Assembly: GCF_008632335.1 (NCBI RefSeq)
Contig: NZ_VWXX01000007.1
Coordinates: forward strand, 62,001-126,000
DNA: 64,000 nucleotides
Source: Thiohalocapsa marina
Lineage (GTDB): Bacteria; Pseudomonadota; Gammaproteobacteria; Chromatiales; Chromatiaceae
Direction: 5' to 3'
Shown here piece by piece: positions 29,081-39,177 of this stretch. A program made the translations under genes and the position numbers. The notes under the pieces are model-generated. The model made no database searches. It saw only the letters and a list, made by a program, of their open reading frames with translations, and was not told the DNA's origin. Each line of letters opens with the position of its first letter. Positions within the stretch are counted from its first letter, which is position 1.

Positions 29081-29290
29081 GGCGGTGCTGCTGCGTGGGC
29101 TCGGGGTCGAAAACAACCCTGCAGTCTACCCCGCACGGGCGCCGCGTTATACCCATCGCAGGCGAGATTTCGCGTTTCCACCCCGTCGTCCTTGTACTTT
29201 GCGCCACATCGGCCAGACTTGTGGCAAGATTCGACGAATACGCCACTGGCGATGACAGCCGATGACGCACCACCACGCGAGGAGAGAGCC

Positions 29291-29839
29291 ATGAACGATC
29301 CCGGCAAACACGGCGAGCACAAGGAACATGCAGCCGACTATCTGGTGGAGGCCTACGAGCGGATGCTGAAGGGCACCGAAGAGGCGATTCGCGAGGCCCG
29401 CGAGTCGGCGCCGAAGATGCAGCACATGCTGGAACAGGTGCGCGACAACATGGTGGAACTCGGCGAACTGACCCGCGAGGAGGCAAACAAGGTCGCCGAC
29501 TATGTCCAGCGCGACATCGAGGATGCCGCCAACTACATCGCCGAGACCGGCGAGGACCTGCGCGACTGGTGGCACTTCGACCTGCAGCTGATGGAACGGC
29601 GCATGCTCGACGCCTTCACCAGCGTGGCGGACCAAACCAGCCTGCAGCTGAGCCAGTGGGCAGAGCGCGCGCGCCGCGCCGGCCTCTACCAGGCTGGCCA
29701 GATCACCGGGCCCGGCACCCTGGTCTGCGACAAGTGCGGCGCCGAAACCCACTTCACCCGAACCGGCCGTATCCCGCCCTGCGCGGATTGCGGCGGCCTG
29801 GCCTTCCACCGCCCCAAGCCGAAGCGGGACGAGGCCTGA
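29291..29839 (+). CDS. Zinc-ribbon-containing protein, DUF1451 family
   Basis: The product has 182 residues. A long, highly charged alpha-helical N-terminus of about 130 residues (AYERMLKGTEEAIREAREA-like, then VRDNMVELGELTREEANKVA) is followed by a C-terminal zinc ribbon with CDKCGAETHF and PPCADCGG. This matches the DUF1451 family of unknown function. GGAGAGAG lies directly before the ATG. Three imperfect CCTGA-starting repeats of 14-15 bp follow the stop. Confidence 0.85.
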   Translation: MNDPGKHGEHKEHAADYLVEAYERMLKGTEEAIREARESAPKMQHMLEQVRDNMVELGELTREEANKVADYVQRDIEDAANYIAETGEDLRDWWHFDLQLMERRMLDAFTSVADQTSLQLSQWAERARRAGLYQAGQITGPGTLVCDKCGAETHFTRTGRIPPCADCGGLAFHRPKPKRDEA

Positions 29840-29936
29840 GCGCACGGCACCTGACGGGCCGCTCCCTGACGACTGGCCCCTGACGCGTTGCCCCAGCATC
29901 AGCCGACAGCCGAGTGCCGAATTGTCCACGCATCAC

Positions 29937-29965
29937 TTGGCAAGCCTCGCTGGCGTCGCTATAGT
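29937..29965 (+). promoter_or_regulatory. Sigma-70 promoter of the gcv operon
   Basis: TTGGCA (29937-29942) and TATAGT (29960-29965) are spaced by 17 bp, ending about 15 bases before the glycine riboswitch. Position and spacing are as expected for the leader's own promoter. Confidence 0.7.
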
Positions 29966-29979
29966 CTCGGTTCGGATTC

Positions 29980-30184
29980 GAGCCCGCGGGAGAGACCGCT
30001 GACGACCGGTTACCGGACGGCAGCGGCGCCGAAGGCGCAACACCGCCCGGAATCGCTCAGGCAAAAGGACCGCCGGCTCACGAACCGACTCTGGAGAGCG
30101 GCCGCTCAGCGCGGCCCACCGACGGGGCAGCAGGCCGCCTGATGCGGCGGCCAATGCAAACTCTCAGGTCCAGGACAGAGGGGC
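29980..30184 (+). promoter_or_regulatory. Tandem glycine riboswitch
   Basis: Two glycine aptamers in series lie upstream of gcvT. The first runs from GCGGGAGAGACC to the conserved GCGCCGAAGGCGCAA, then GCTCAGGCAAAAGGACCGC. The second runs from CTCTGGAGAGCGG through CACCGACGGGGCAGCAG to AACTCTCAGGTCCAGGACAGA. GGAGAG, CCGA-GG and CTCAGG-CAAA/GGAC are the consensus elements of the class. Glycine binding usually turns gcv expression on. Without a clear terminator stem the mode (translation or transcription) is not settled; about 95 bases separate it from the gcvT ATG. Confidence 0.95.
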
Positions 30185-30279
30185 GACCGAGGAGCGGCAG
30201 CACAGGTGCGCCGACCCTGTTCGTCTTGTCCAACGCCCCGGACGGCTTTCGGCCGCCGGCCCGACCGCGAGGCCCGCTC

Positions 30280-31371
30280 ATGGGTTCCAGAACACCATTG
30301 TTTGATGAACACCAGCGCCTTGGCGCCAGGATCGTCCCATTCGGCGGCTGGGAGATGCCGCTGCACTACGGCTCCCAGCTCGACGAACACCACGCCGTCC
30401 GTCGCGACGCGGGCATGTTCGATGTCTCCCACATGCAACCGGTGGACATTACCGGAGCGGATGCCCGGGCCTTCCTGCGTATGCTGCTGGCCAATGACGT
30501 CGACAAGCTGCGGGAGCCGGGCAAGGCGCTGTACAGCTGCATGCTCAACCCCAACGGCGGCGTCATCGACGACCTCATCTGCTACTTCCTCGGCGCCGAC
30601 CGCTACCGGCTGATCGTCAATGCCGCCACTGCCGGCAAGGACCTGGACTGGATCAACCAGCAGGCGACCCCATTCGACGTCACCATCGGCCGTCGCGACG
30701 ACCTCGCCATGGTCGCCATCCAGGGCCCCCAGGCGCGACAGAAGACCGCACCCTTGCTGCCGCAGGCGGTGCGTGAGCCGTCGCTGGCGCTGAAGCCCTT
30801 CCATGCGGTGGAGCACGACGGCTGGCTGGTGGCCCGCACCGGCTACACCGGCGAGGACGGATTCGAGATCCTGCTGCCGGCGGACCGGGCGGTGGCGCTG
30901 TGGCGCGGCCTGCTGGACGCCGGGGTGGTGCCCTGCGGCCTGGGCGCCCGCGACACCCTGCGCCTGGAAGCCGGCATGAACCTCTATGGCCAGGACATGG
31001 ACGAGGACACCGACCCGCTCAACAGCGGTCTGGGCTGGACCGTGGCCTGGGAGCCGGCGGACCGGGCATTCATCGGACGCGCGGCGCTGGAGACCCGGCG
31101 CAACGCCCAGGACCTCTCCTGCGTAGTCGGCCTGCTTCTCACCGGCCGCGGCGTGCTGCGCAGCCATCAGACCGTACTCATCGACGGCCGTCCAGCCGGC
31201 GAGACCACCTCCGGCGGCTTCTCGCCCACGCTGCAGCGCTCCATCGCGCTGGCGCGGGTGGACGCCGGCATCGGCGAGGACTGCGCGGTGGAGATCCGCG
31301 GCAAGCCCGTCGCCGCGCGGGTGGTGAAGCCGCCTTTTGTGCGCAACGGCAAGAGCCGGATCTCGCTTTGA
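30280..31371 (+). CDS. gcvT: Glycine cleavage system T protein (aminomethyltransferase)
   Basis: The product has 363 residues, the normal size. It transfers the methylene group from the aminomethyl-lipoyl H protein to tetrahydrofolate and releases ammonia. [20 protein letters not shown] at the start, [11 protein letters not shown], then [14 protein letters not shown] and the C-terminal KPPFVRNGK are family blocks. I took the ATG at 30280 just before these, with GAGG upstream. It is the first gene of gcvT-H-PA-PB behind the glycine riboswitch. Confidence 0.97.
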   Translation: MGSRTPLFDEHQRLGARIVPFGGWEMPLHYGSQLDEHHAVRRDAGMFDVSHMQPVDITGADARAFLRMLLANDVDKLREPGKALYSCMLNPNGGVIDDLICYFLGADRYRLIVNAATAGKDLDWINQQATPFDVTIGRRDDLAMVAIQGPQARQKTAPLLPQAVREPSLALKPFHAVEHDGWLVARTGYTGEDGFEILLPADRAVALWRGLLDAGVVPCGLGARDTLRLEAGMNLYGQDMDEDTDPLNSGLGWTVAWEPADRAFIGRAALETRRNAQDLSCVVGLLLTGRGVLRSHQTVLIDGRPAGETTSGGFSPTLQRSIALARVDAGIGEDCAVEIRGKPVAARVVKPPFVRNGKSRISL

Positions 31372-31469
31372 CTGAGACCGACCAATCTATCCTGTAATCG
31401 ATTCCGTTAGCTGCTGCCCAGGCCCCGTGATGCGTCCGGGCGCACCCACAACCCCATCGGAGCCCGCCC

Positions 31470-31862
31470 ATGAGCAACATCCCCGCAGACCTGAAGTACA
31501 CCGACAGCCACGAGTGGATCAAGGACAACGGCGACGGCACCGCCACCATCGGCATCACCGACCACGCCCAGGAGGCACTGGGTGACCTGGTCTTCGTGGA
31601 ACTGCCGGAGGCTGGCCGCCAGCTCGCGGCCAAGGACGCCTGCGCGGTGGTGGAATCGGTCAAGGCCGCCTCCGACATCTACAGCCCCGTCGGCGGCGAG
31701 GTGGTGGAGGTGAATCCGTTGCTGGAAGACGCCCCCGAGACCATCAACAGCGATCCCTACGGCGACGGCTGGATCTTCCGGCTGAAACTGGCCGATGCGT
31801 CGGAACTGGCCGGCCAGCTGGACGCTGCGGCCTACGAAGCGACCCTGGCCGCCGAGGCCTGA
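31470..31862 (+). CDS. gcvH: Glycine cleavage system H protein
   Basis: The product has 130 residues. It is the lipoyl carrier that shuttles the aminomethyl group between P and T proteins. Family blocks are [11 protein letters not shown], then [19 protein letters not shown]. The lipoyl-lysine site reads [16 protein letters not shown], and [10 protein letters not shown] is near the end. CGGAG precedes the ATG. It lies 98 bp downstream of gcvT, and gcvPA begins 13 bp after it. Confidence 0.98.
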   Translation: MSNIPADLKYTDSHEWIKDNGDGTATIGITDHAQEALGDLVFVELPEAGRQLAAKDACAVVESVKAASDIYSPVGGEVVEVNPLLEDAPETINSDPYGDGWIFRLKLADASELAGQLDAAAYEATLAAEA

Positions 31863-31875
31863 GCGAGCAGAACCG

Positions 31876-33273
31876 ATGCCGTTCATCCCCCACACCGAAG
31901 ACGACGTCGCCGCCATGCTGGCGACCATTGGCGTCGATCGCATCGACGATCTGTTCGACGAGATCCCGCCGGAACTGCGTGCGAAGGACCTCGACGGCGT
32001 GCCCGCAGGCGTGTCCGAGATGGACATCAGCCGGGTGATGCAGGCGCGTGCCCGCGAGGACGGCCAGCCGCTCTGCTTCATCGGCGCCGGTGCCTACGAG
32101 CATCACATCCCGGCCGCCGTGTGGCAGATCACCACCCGTGGTGAGTTCTACAGCGCCTACACGCCCTACCAGGCCGAGGCCAGCCAGGGCACCCTGCAGG
32201 TGCTCTACGAGTTCCAGTCCATGATGACCGCACTGACGGGTCTGGACGTGTCCAACGCCTCGCTCTACGACGGCGCATCGGCGCTGGCCGAGGCGGTGCT
32301 GATGGCGGTCCGCGCCAACCGCAAGGTGAAGTCACCGCGGGTGCTGCTGCCGCGCAATCTGCATCCGGCCTATCGGCGCACGGTGCGCAGCATCGTCCGG
32401 CATCAGGGCATCGAACTGGTTGAAGTACCCTTCGATCGCGCCGGCGGCCACACCACGGTGGAGCAACTGGAGGCCGCGGCGGGAGGCGAATTCGCTGCCC
32501 TGGTGATCCCCCAGCCCAACTTCTTCGGTGTGCTGGAAGAGGTCGACGAACTGACCGACTGGGCCCATGCGCGTAATGCGCTGGTCATCGGCGTGGTGAA
32601 TCCGGTCGCCCTTGCGCTGCTGTCACCCCCGGGCGACTGGGGCACGGCGGGCGCCGACATCGCCTGCGGTGAAGGCCAGCCCCTGGGCATGCCACTGGCG
32701 TCCGGCGGGCCCTATCTCGGTTTTCTGTGCTGCAAGCACGCCTTCGTGCGGCAGTTGCCCGGCCGCATTGCCGGCAAGACGCTGGACGCCGACGGCCAGG
32801 AAGGCTTCACCCTGACCCTGCAGGCGCGGGAGCAGCACATCCGCCGCTCCAAGGCGACCTCGAACATCTGCACCAACCAGGGGCTGCTGGTCACCGCCGC
32901 GACCATCCACATGGCCCTGCTTGGCGCCGAGGGTCTGGAGCGCGTGGCCGCCGCCTGCCATGCCAACAGCCGCAAGCTCAGCGACAGGCTGTGTGAGATC
33001 CCCGGCGTCGAGCCGCTGTTCGACCGCCCGGTGTTCCACGAACGCGCGCTGCGGCTGCCGGCCCCCACCGCCGACGTGCTGCGCTCCCTGGCGGCGCACA
33101 ACATCCTCGGCGGCTTCGACCTGGGGCCCGACTACCCCGAACTGGAGCCGGCGCTGCTGGTCTGCGCAACTGAAGTCCGCACCGACGACGATCTGGACGC
33201 CTATCACGACAAGCTGGCCCGGGTCATCGCCACGCGCACCCAGGCTCGCTGCCCGGTGGAACCCAAGTTCTGA
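31876..33273 (+). CDS. gcvPA: Glycine dehydrogenase (decarboxylating) subunit 1
   Basis: The product has 465 residues. It is the N-terminal half of the split P protein, which decarboxylates glycine with PLP. The family start [20 protein letters not shown] is present, as are [30 protein letters not shown] and [15 protein letters not shown]. This half lacks the PLP lysine, which is on gcvPB. The separate A and B genes differ from the single gcvP of E. coli. Gene order and tight spacing show co-expression with gcvH and gcvPB. Confidence 0.97.
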   Translation: MPFIPHTEDDVAAMLATIGVDRIDDLFDEIPPELRAKDLDGVPAGVSEMDISRVMQARAREDGQPLCFIGAGAYEHHIPAAVWQITTRGEFYSAYTPYQAEASQGTLQVLYEFQSMMTALTGLDVSNASLYDGASALAEAVLMAVRANRKVKSPRVLLPRNLHPAYRRTVRSIVRHQGIELVEVPFDRAGGHTTVEQLEAAAGGEFAALVIPQPNFFGVLEEVDELTDWAHARNALVIGVVNPVALALLSPPGDWGTAGADIACGEGQPLGMPLASGGPYLGFLCCKHAFVRQLPGRIAGKTLDADGQEGFTLTLQAREQHIRRSKATSNICTNQGLLVTAATIHMALLGAEGLERVAAACHANSRKLSDRLCEIPGVEPLFDRPVFHERALRLPAPTADVLRSLAAHNILGGFDLGPDYPELEPALLVCATEVRTDDDLDAYHDKLARVIATRTQARCPVEPKF

Positions 33274-33319
33274 CGCTCACCCTCCAACCCGCTGCCGCAT
33301 CGAGATCCGACACGCCGCC

Positions 33320-34813
33320 ATGCTGATCCACGACCTCTCCCGACCCGGCCGCCGGGCCACCGCCCAAGCCCCGCTCCAGGCGCCCATCCCGGAATCCACC
33401 CAGGCCCCAGGCGCCCGTTCCGATGCCGACGGCCTGCCAGCGGCATTGCGTCGCAAGCGTCGCGCCGCCCTGCCGGAGGTGTCGGAGCTGCAGGCGGTGC
33501 GCCACTATACCCGGCTGTCGCAGAAGAATTTTTCCATCGACACCCACTTCTACCCCCTCGGCTCCTGCACCATGAAGTACAACCCGCGCGCCTGCAACAG
33601 CCTGGCGTCGCTGCCGGGTTTCCTGGCGCGCCATCCGGCGGCACCGGAGAGCCACAGCCAGGGCATCATGGCCTGCCTGTTCGAGCTGCAGGAGATGCTC
33701 AAGGCGGTGACCGGGATGCACGGGGTCTCGCTGGCGCCTGCCGCCGGCGCCCAGGGCGAGCTGGCCGGCGTGATGATGATCCGCGCCTACCACGACGCCC
33801 GCGGTGACACCGACCGGCGCGAGATCCTGGTGCCCGATGCCGCCCATGGCACCAACCCGGCATCGGCGATCATGGCCGGGTTCGACGTGCGCGAGATCCC
33901 CACCGGCGCCGATGGCGACGTGGACATCGACGCGCTGCGCCGCGCCGTCGGCCCGCAGACCGCCGGCATCATGCTGACCAACCCCAGCACGGTGGGCGTG
34001 TTCGATCGCAACATCCAGGCCATCGCCCACACCGTGCACGACGCCGGCGGCCTGCTCTATTACGACGGGGCCAATCTCAATGCCATCCTCGGCAAGGTGC
34101 GCCCCGGCGACATGGGCTTCGACGTCATCCACATGAACCTGCACAAGACCTTCTCGACGCCCCATGGCGGCGGCGGGCCCGGTGCCGGTCCGGTGGGTGT
34201 CTCCAAACGGCTGGAACCCTACCTGCCGGTACCGCTGGTGGTGCGCGACGGCGATGAGTACCACTGGCAGGCCGAAGGCGACCGCCCGGACAGCATCGGT
34301 CGGCTGACCGCCTTCGGCGGCAACATGGGCATCCTGCTGCGCGCCTACATCTACGCCCGCATGCTCGGGGCGGAAGGCATGCGCCGCGTGGCGGACTACT
34401 CCGCGCTGAACGCCAACTACCTGATGGCCCGGCTGCGCACGGCCGGCTTCCAGCTGGCCTATCCCGAGCGGCGCGCCAGTCACGAGTTCATCGTCACTCT
34501 GAAACACGAGGCAAAGAACTTCGGCGTCAACACCATGGATTTCGCCAAGCGCCTGCTGGACTATGGCTACCACGCGCCGACCACCTACTTTCCGCTGCTG
34601 GTGCCGGAGTGCCTGCTGATCGAGCCCACCGAGACCGAGGACAAGGAGTCCCTTGACGGCTTCGTCGATGCCATGACCACCATCCGCGCGGAGGCCGAGC
34701 AACAGCCGCAGCTGCTCAAGGAGGCGCCTCACCGGTTGCCGGTACGCCGGCTCGACGACGTGCGTGCGGCCCGGCACCTCGACCTGGCCTGGCGGCCGGC
34801 CGAGTCTGGTTGA
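33320..34813 (+). CDS. gcvPB: Glycine dehydrogenase (decarboxylating) subunit 2
   Basis: The product has 497 residues. It is the C-terminal half of the split P protein. An early low-complexity stretch (about residues 10-45) precedes the conserved [20 protein letters not shown]. The PLP Schiff-base lysine is in [34 protein letters not shown] is the usual C-terminal block. It lies 46 bp after gcvPA and only 7 bp before dgkA. Confidence 0.97.
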   Translation: MLIHDLSRPGRRATAQAPLQAPIPESTQAPGARSDADGLPAALRRKRRAALPEVSELQAVRHYTRLSQKNFSIDTHFYPLGSCTMKYNPRACNSLASLPGFLARHPAAPESHSQGIMACLFELQEMLKAVTGMHGVSLAPAAGAQGELAGVMMIRAYHDARGDTDRREILVPDAAHGTNPASAIMAGFDVREIPTGADGDVDIDALRRAVGPQTAGIMLTNPSTVGVFDRNIQAIAHTVHDAGGLLYYDGANLNAILGKVRPGDMGFDVIHMNLHKTFSTPHGGGGPGAGPVGVSKRLEPYLPVPLVVRDGDEYHWQAEGDRPDSIGRLTAFGGNMGILLRAYIYARMLGAEGMRRVADYSALNANYLMARLRTAGFQLAYPERRASHEFIVTLKHEAKNFGVNTMDFAKRLLDYGYHAPTTYFPLLVPECLLIEPTETEDKESLDGFVDAMTTIRAEAEQQPQLLKEAPHRLPVRRLDDVRAARHLDLAWRPAESG

Positions 34814-34820
34814 GCGCATC

Positions 34821-35192
34821 ATGGCAAACGGCAGCGCCCGGGGCGGGGCCCGCCTGATCCGTGCCTTCGGCTACTCGATGATGGGGCTGCAGGCCTGCTT
34901 CCGCTCCGAGGCGGCCTTCCGGCAGGAACTCTTTGCCCTGATCCCGCTGATACCCCTGGGCCTCTGGCTCGGCGACACCCCGGTGGAGCGCGCGCTGCTG
35001 CTGGGCAGCCTGTGGGTGGTGCTCATCGTCGAGTTGCTGAACTCCGCCATCGAGGCCAACGTCGACCGGGTGGGGCTGGAGCGCCATGAGCTGTCGAAAC
35101 GCGCCAAGGACATCGCCTCGGCGGCGGTCTTCACCAGCCTGGTCTTCGTTGCTACGATCTGGGGCCTGATCCTGCTGCCCAAGTGGTTCTAG
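34821..35192 (+). CDS. dgkA: Diacylglycerol kinase
   Basis: The product has 123 residues, against 122 in E. coli. It is a trimeric inner-membrane enzyme that phosphorylates diacylglycerol released by envelope biogenesis. Three membrane segments are visible. The active-site block ELLNSAIEANVDRV is followed by ERHELSKRAKDIASAAV. I took the ATG at 34821. The TAG stop (35190-35192) sits exactly on the border of MITE copy C, so the element has inserted at or formed the end of the gene. Confidence 0.95.
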   Translation: MANGSARGGARLIRAFGYSMMGLQACFRSEAAFRQELFALIPLIPLGLWLGDTPVERALLLGSLWVVLIVELLNSAIEANVDRVGLERHELSKRAKDIASAAVFTSLVFVATIWGLILLPKWF

Positions 35193-35358
35193 GGAGACGC
35201 TGACTTATTGGCCACCCTGATCCGAGCCAGGCCAAAAACCAGCACGCGATTCGAAAACGCGGTTTCCGAATCGCTTCATTTTCAGCGGCTTACGCTGCTA
35301 AAAATGGCGGGGACTCCTGCCCCGCACGGGACATGCCGGATAAATCAGCATATCCCAA
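35192..35358 (+). repeat. MITE-like element, copy C (full length)
   Basis: The element is 167 bp. The left end is GGGAGACGCTGACTTATTGG. The right end, reverse complemented, is GGGATATGCTGATTTATC. Internal blocks AGCACGCGATTCGAAAACG and CTCCTGCCCCGCACGGGA are shared with the other copies. It fills most of the space between dgkA and moaB. The left flank reads CTAG. Confidence 0.75.
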
Positions 35359-35410
35359 GACCCTTGTCATCTGACTGCCGGACCGATCGATACAGAGACC
35401 GCCGCACGCC

Positions 35411-35941
35411 ATGAGCAAAACCCCGGACAACGCCCCTTTCCTGCCGCTGGACATCGCCATCCTCACCGTGTCCGACAGCCGCACCGAGGCCAACGACACT
35501 TCAGGTCACCTGCTGCGTGACAGCGCCACTGCTGCCGGCCACCAGGTGCGTGCAAAGGCCATCGTGCCCGACGACGTCTACGCCCTGCGCGCCGTCTTTT
35601 CCAACTGGATCGCCGACCCGGCCATCGGCGTCATCATCAGCACCGGCGGCACCGGCATCACCGGTCGCGACAGCACGCCGGAAGCGGTGACGCCGCTGCT
35701 GGACAAGTCCATCGACGGCTTCGGCGAACTCTTCCGGCAGCTGTCGTATCAGGACATCGGCAGCTCCACCATCCAGTCCAGGGCCGTCGCCGGGCTCGCC
35801 AACGGCACCCTGATCTTCTGCCTGCCCGGTTCCACCGGAGCCTGCCGCACCGCCTGGGAGCAGATCCTGGCGGCACAGCTGGACAGCCGTACCAGGCCGT
35901 GCAATTTTGCGCAGCTGATCGAGCGTTTTCGCGAGTCCTGA
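35411..35941 (+). CDS. moaB: Molybdopterin biosynthesis protein MoaB
   Basis: The product has 176 residues, the expected length. It is a MogA-like fold protein that adenylylates molybdopterin or supports that step. [20 protein letters not shown] at the start, the ligand loop [17 protein letters not shown] and [22 protein letters not shown] are diagnostic. It is the first gene of a moaB-moeA-moaD group on the plus strand. Confidence 0.95.
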   Translation: MSKTPDNAPFLPLDIAILTVSDSRTEANDTSGHLLRDSATAAGHQVRAKAIVPDDVYALRAVFSNWIADPAIGVIISTGGTGITGRDSTPEAVTPLLDKSIDGFGELFRQLSYQDIGSSTIQSRAVAGLANGTLIFCLPGSTGACRTAWEQILAAQLDSRTRPCNFAQLIERFRES

Positions 35942-36036
35942 TCGCTGCCGCCTTCAGCGATAGCGTCAGGTCCCGCAGGCCGACACCCAAGGCGCAAATA
36001 CCCAACCTACGTCTGCAATGGGTCGACTCAACGGAC

Positions 36037-37341
36037 ATGAAACAGCCTGAACACGCCGCTGCCAACGACTGCGACACCGGCCCGGTAGCGCCCCCCCTGG
36101 CCGTCGAGGCGGCGCTCGCCCTGCTGCTGGACCACGCCCGCCCCCTGACAGATGTCGAAGACATCCCCACCGCCGAGGCCCGCAACCGGATCCTGGCCGA
36201 ACCGGTGCCGAGCCGCGTCGACCTGCCGGGCTGGGACAACAGCGCCATGGACGGCTACGCCATTCGGCATGCGGATCTGGTGCAGCCCGAGCCTGCTTCC
36301 GGCCCGGCACCGACCGGGCGGCGGCTGCGCATCGCCCAGCGCATTGCCGCGGGACACTGCGGCCAGCCCCTGGCCCCGGGCACTGCCGCGCGCATCTTCA
36401 CCGGCGCACCGGTACCGGCCAACGCCGACACCGTGGTGGTGCAGGAGATCTGCCAGACCGAGGGCGACAGCCTGATCATCCCGACCGCAGCGCTCGCCCG
36501 GATCCAGCCCGGCGCCAATGTCCGGCGCCGCGGCGAAGAGTGCCACGCCGGCGATGTCATCCTCACTGCCGGCATCCGGCTGGCCGCGGAACACCTGGGA
36601 CTCGCGGCGGGCGCAGGCGTGGAGCGGTTGCCGGTCTATCGCCGGCTGCGGGTGGCGATCTTCGCCAGCGGCGACGAGTTGCGCATGCCCGGCGAGCCCC
36701 TGTCGCCGGGGCAGATCTACAACTCCAATCGCTTCCTGCTGCGCGCCCTGCTGGAGACCCTGGACTGCGAGGTGATCGACCTGGGCATCGTCGCCGACAC
36801 CCTGGACGCAACCGTCGAGGCGTTGCAGCGCGCGGCCGGTCAGGCTGACCTGGTGCTTGCCAGCGGCGGCGTCTCGGTGGGCGAAGAAGACCATGTGCGC
36901 CCGGCGGTGCAGAAACTCGGCCGCCTGGACCTGTGGCGGATCGCGATGCGGCCCGGCAAGCCGCTGGCCTTCGGCCATATCGGCGAGACGCCGTTCATTG
37001 GCAGCCCCGGCAACCCGGTGTCGCTGTTCGTTACCTTCGGGCTGTTTGCGCGCCCCTTCATCCAGCGCATGCAGGGGGTTGACGGCGATCTGGCGCCACG
37101 GTACATCCGCGCGCGCGCGGACTTCGACTCGCCAAGGCCCGACAAGCGGCGCGAATACCAACGCGCACGCCTCGATCTCGACCAGGACGGCGAACCCCGG
37201 GTCCAGGTCTTCCCCAGCCGCTCGTCGGCGGCACTGAGTTCGCTGGTCTGGGCCAACGGACTGGTGGTAGTCCCCGAGGGCCGCACCATCCGCAGCGGTG
37301 ATCCGGTGCAGTTCATTCCCATGGGCGAGCTGGCGCGATGA
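36037..37341 (+). CDS. moeA: Molybdopterin molybdenumtransferase MoeA
   Basis: The product has 434 residues. It inserts molybdate into adenylylated molybdopterin. DLPGWDNSAMDGYAIR, the TGAPVPANADTVVVQEI loop, SGDELRMPGEPLSPGQIYNSN and LASGGVSVGEEDHV followed by FIGSPGNPVSLFV cover domains I-IV in order. I took the ATG at 36037 after a 95-bp gap; the frame upstream lacks homology. The TGA stop overlaps the moaD start (ATGA). Confidence 0.96.
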   Translation: MKQPEHAAANDCDTGPVAPPLAVEAALALLLDHARPLTDVEDIPTAEARNRILAEPVPSRVDLPGWDNSAMDGYAIRHADLVQPEPASGPAPTGRRLRIAQRIAAGHCGQPLAPGTAARIFTGAPVPANADTVVVQEICQTEGDSLIIPTAALARIQPGANVRRRGEECHAGDVILTAGIRLAAEHLGLAAGAGVERLPVYRRLRVAIFASGDELRMPGEPLSPGQIYNSNRFLLRALLETLDCEVIDLGIVADTLDATVEALQRAAGQADLVLASGGVSVGEEDHVRPAVQKLGRLDLWRIAMRPGKPLAFGHIGETPFIGSPGNPVSLFVTFGLFARPFIQRMQGVDGDLAPRYIRARADFDSPRPDKRREYQRARLDLDQDGEPRVQVFPSRSSAALSSLVWANGLVVVPEGRTIRSGDPVQFIPMGELAR

Positions 37342-37589
37342 TCCAGATCCGCTATTTCGCCAGCCTGCGCGAGCGGCTCGGCACTGACGGCGAGTCGCTC
37401 CCGCTCGACGACAGCCGCTGCGTCGGCGATATACTGGAGCACCTGCGACAGCGCGGCACCCCCTGGGCCGAGGCCCTGGCACCATCCAAAACACTGCTAT
37501 GCGCCGTCAATCAGGAGATGGCCAGACCGGAGACGACTCTCACCGACGGCGACGAGCTGGCCTTCTTCCCGCCCGTGACCGGCGGCTGA
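37338..37589 (+). CDS. moaD: Molybdopterin synthase small subunit
   Basis: The product has 83 residues with a ubiquitin-like fold. It begins MIQIRYFASLRERLG and ends LAFFPPVTGG; the terminal Gly-Gly is thiocarboxylated and donates sulfur to precursor Z. It is coupled to moeA by a 4-bp overlap. The large subunit moaE does not follow in the window, which is unusual since moaD and moaE are often adjacent. Confidence 0.95.
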   Translation: MIQIRYFASLRERLGTDGESLPLDDSRCVGDILEHLRQRGTPWAEALAPSKTLLCAVNQEMARPETTLTDGDELAFFPPVTGG

Positions 37590-37734
37590 GCCTGGGTCCA
37601 TCATCACGGACACCGACGGCATGGAGGACACAGGCGACGCGAACGCCGGGATGTTTCCGGTCACGATGCCCCCTGTGTGTGCCCCTGAATCCCCCTCTGA
37701 GGGCCACCCCTGAATGCCCGATGGCTGCGCCGGC

Positions 37735-37769
37735 AAAAAAAGGGCCTGGACACTGACGCCCAAGCCCTT
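37735..37769 (-). terminator. Rho-independent terminator of the PPQGY-repeat gene
   Basis: On the minus strand a 10-bp stem (AAGGGCTTGG / CCAGGCCCTT, one G-U pair) with a 10-base loop is followed by seven T residues. It starts 24 bases after the stop of the repeat-protein gene. Confidence 0.88.
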
Positions 37770-37793
37770 GTGAAGAAAACGTCTGTTTTGGCG

Positions 37794-38426
37794 TCAGTCG
37801 TTGTTGCCGCCAAACATCTTCATGGGATTCGGCATCATCTTCATCGGATTCATGCCGCTCTTTTCCTCTTCCGGGCCATAACCGGGGCCATAACCAGGAC
37901 CAGGTCCGTAGTATCCCGGGGCGCCGTAGCCGGCGGGCGGATAGCCGGACGGCGGCATGTAGCCCTGGGGTGGCATCTGCCCGTACCCTTGCGGCGGCAT
38001 CTGCTCGTAGCCCTGCGGCGGCATCTGGCCGTACGCCGCCGGCGGCATCTGCTCGTAGCCCTGCGGCGGCATCTGGCCGTACCCTTGCGGCGGCATCTGC
38101 TCGTAGCCCTGCGGCGGCATCTGGCCGTACCCTTGCGGCGGCATCTGGCCATACCCCGACGGCGGCATCTGCTCGTAGCCCTGCGGCGGCATCTGGCCGT
38201 ACCCCGCCGGCGGCATCTGCTCGTAGCCCTGCGGCGGCATCTGGCCGTACCCCGGCGGCGGCACCATGTCGCGCGGGGGCTCATCGTCCTTGTTGCCACC
38301 GAACCACTTCGACGGATTCATCATCTTGGAAGGGTTCATCATCTCGCCCATGTCCACGGCGGCGGCGGACCCCCCCGCCAGCACCACGGCAATGGCCATG
38401 CCCGTCAATCCAGCCTTGCGTAACAT
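37794..38426 (-). CDS. Secreted PPQGY-repeat protein
   Basis: The product has 210 residues from the ATG at 38426, with GGAGGAG 11 bases upstream. A signal peptide ([13 protein letters not shown]) is followed by [19 protein letters not shown]. Then come about twelve octapeptide repeats of the form MPPQGYxQ, where x alternates E and G, followed by a Gly/Tyr/Pro-rich section. The end, [19 protein letters not shown], echoes the start, so the repeat block is bracketed by two Met-rich MNPxK...FGG motifs. Low-complexity Tyr/Gly/Pro/Gln proteins of this kind are often extracellular matrix or self-assembling; the Met-rich caps might bind copper. No known family is recognised. It has its own terminator and follows hoxW by 170 bp on the same strand. 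Confidence 0.75.
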   Translation of the reverse strand: MLRKAGLTGMAIAVVLAGGSAAAVDMGEMMNPSKMMNPSKWFGGNKDDEPPRDMVPPPGYGQMPPQGYEQMPPAGYGQMPPQGYEQMPPSGYGQMPPQGYGQMPPQGYEQMPPQGYGQMPPQGYEQMPPAAYGQMPPQGYEQMPPQGYGQMPPQGYMPPSGYPPAGYGAPGYYGPGPGYGPGYGPEEEKSGMNPMKMMPNPMKMFGGNND

Positions 38427-38595
38427 GCTCTGTCGCTCCTCCGCGTCTTTTGATCGTGTTCTCGCCGGTGGGCATGGATTTCCGAGCTGTGGCCGCAAAT
38501 CGCCATGCACCGCAGTTGTCGTCGACAGCCGGGAAGGCGCTGCCGAACCCCAGGCAGTATAGGGAACAGCGACCCTGCAGGGCAAAGCCCGCGAC

Positions 38596-39117
38596 TCATC
38601 GGGTGCCGACGTCAGACCCAAGGACGTGCAGCAGGTGTTGCAACGCGGCGTTCAGGTTTGCCTGTGCGACCGTCGTGAGCCCCGCCCCCAACGCGAAGCC
38701 CTCACCCTGCACCGCCAGCAGCCAGGTGCTCGGTGGCCGGCCGTACAGACGCGAATAGACCGCGAGCAGGCCCCCCGGCGTGGTGCTGTGGGTGCTGCAG
38801 GACAGGCCGTTCTGCGGCATCAGCGCCTCCAGGGTCCAGGGGGCGGAGGGATCCTGGCTGGCATCGACCAGGAACACCCGCCTGCGGCCCCGCAGGTCGA
38901 GCGCATGCTCGGGCTGGAGCTGAAAGTCCGTCAACAGATCAACGTCGGTGAGTCCTTGCCCATCCGGTCGCCGGATGTCCTTCAACGCCGCCAGACGCTC
39001 AACGAGCAGCGGCCCGATCGCATCATCGCCGCGGGACGGATTGCCGATCCCGAACACCAGCGTCGGGGCCACTGCGCCCATTACCTCAAGGCGCATGGGC
39101 CTGAGTCCGGTTTCCAT
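38596..39117 (-). CDS. hoxW: Hydrogenase maturation protease (HoxW/HyaD type)
   Basis: The product has about 173 residues from the ATG at 39117; a GTG at 39177 directly after the hoxH stop is an alternative. The core [18 protein letters not shown], then [11 protein letters not shown] and [14 protein letters not shown] match nickel-dependent proteases that clip the C-terminus of the large subunit. The two acidic nickel-probing positions (D in GDDAIG, D in VDAS) are present and a C-terminal His-rich segment is seen. It follows hoxH, its expected substrate. Confidence 0.9.
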   Translation of the reverse strand: METGLRPMRLEVMGAVAPTLVFGIGNPSRGDDAIGPLLVERLAALKDIRRPDGQGLTDVDLLTDFQLQPEHALDLRGRRRVFLVDASQDPSAPWTLEALMPQNGLSCSTHSTTPGGLLAVYSRLYGRPPSTWLLAVQGEGFALGAGLTTVAQANLNAALQHLLHVLGSDVGTR

Positions 39118-39177
39118 CGGGGTTCTCAGTGAGGAATGCAGGGGCAACGGCTGCGCGGATTCTTTTTCGCGGATCAC

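Noticed and set aside
26384-29290. Very long plus-strand open frame (about 970 codons) opposite ppc
   Set aside because: It is the antisense shadow of a high-G+C gene, composed mostly of His, Gln, Val and Gly with no domain features. Its downstream part is the real DUF1451 gene that begins at 29291.
37930-38270. Regular direct repeats resembling a CRISPR array
   Set aside because: The 24-bp period is in frame and encodes the MPPQGYxQ octads. There are no distinct spacers and no cas genes.
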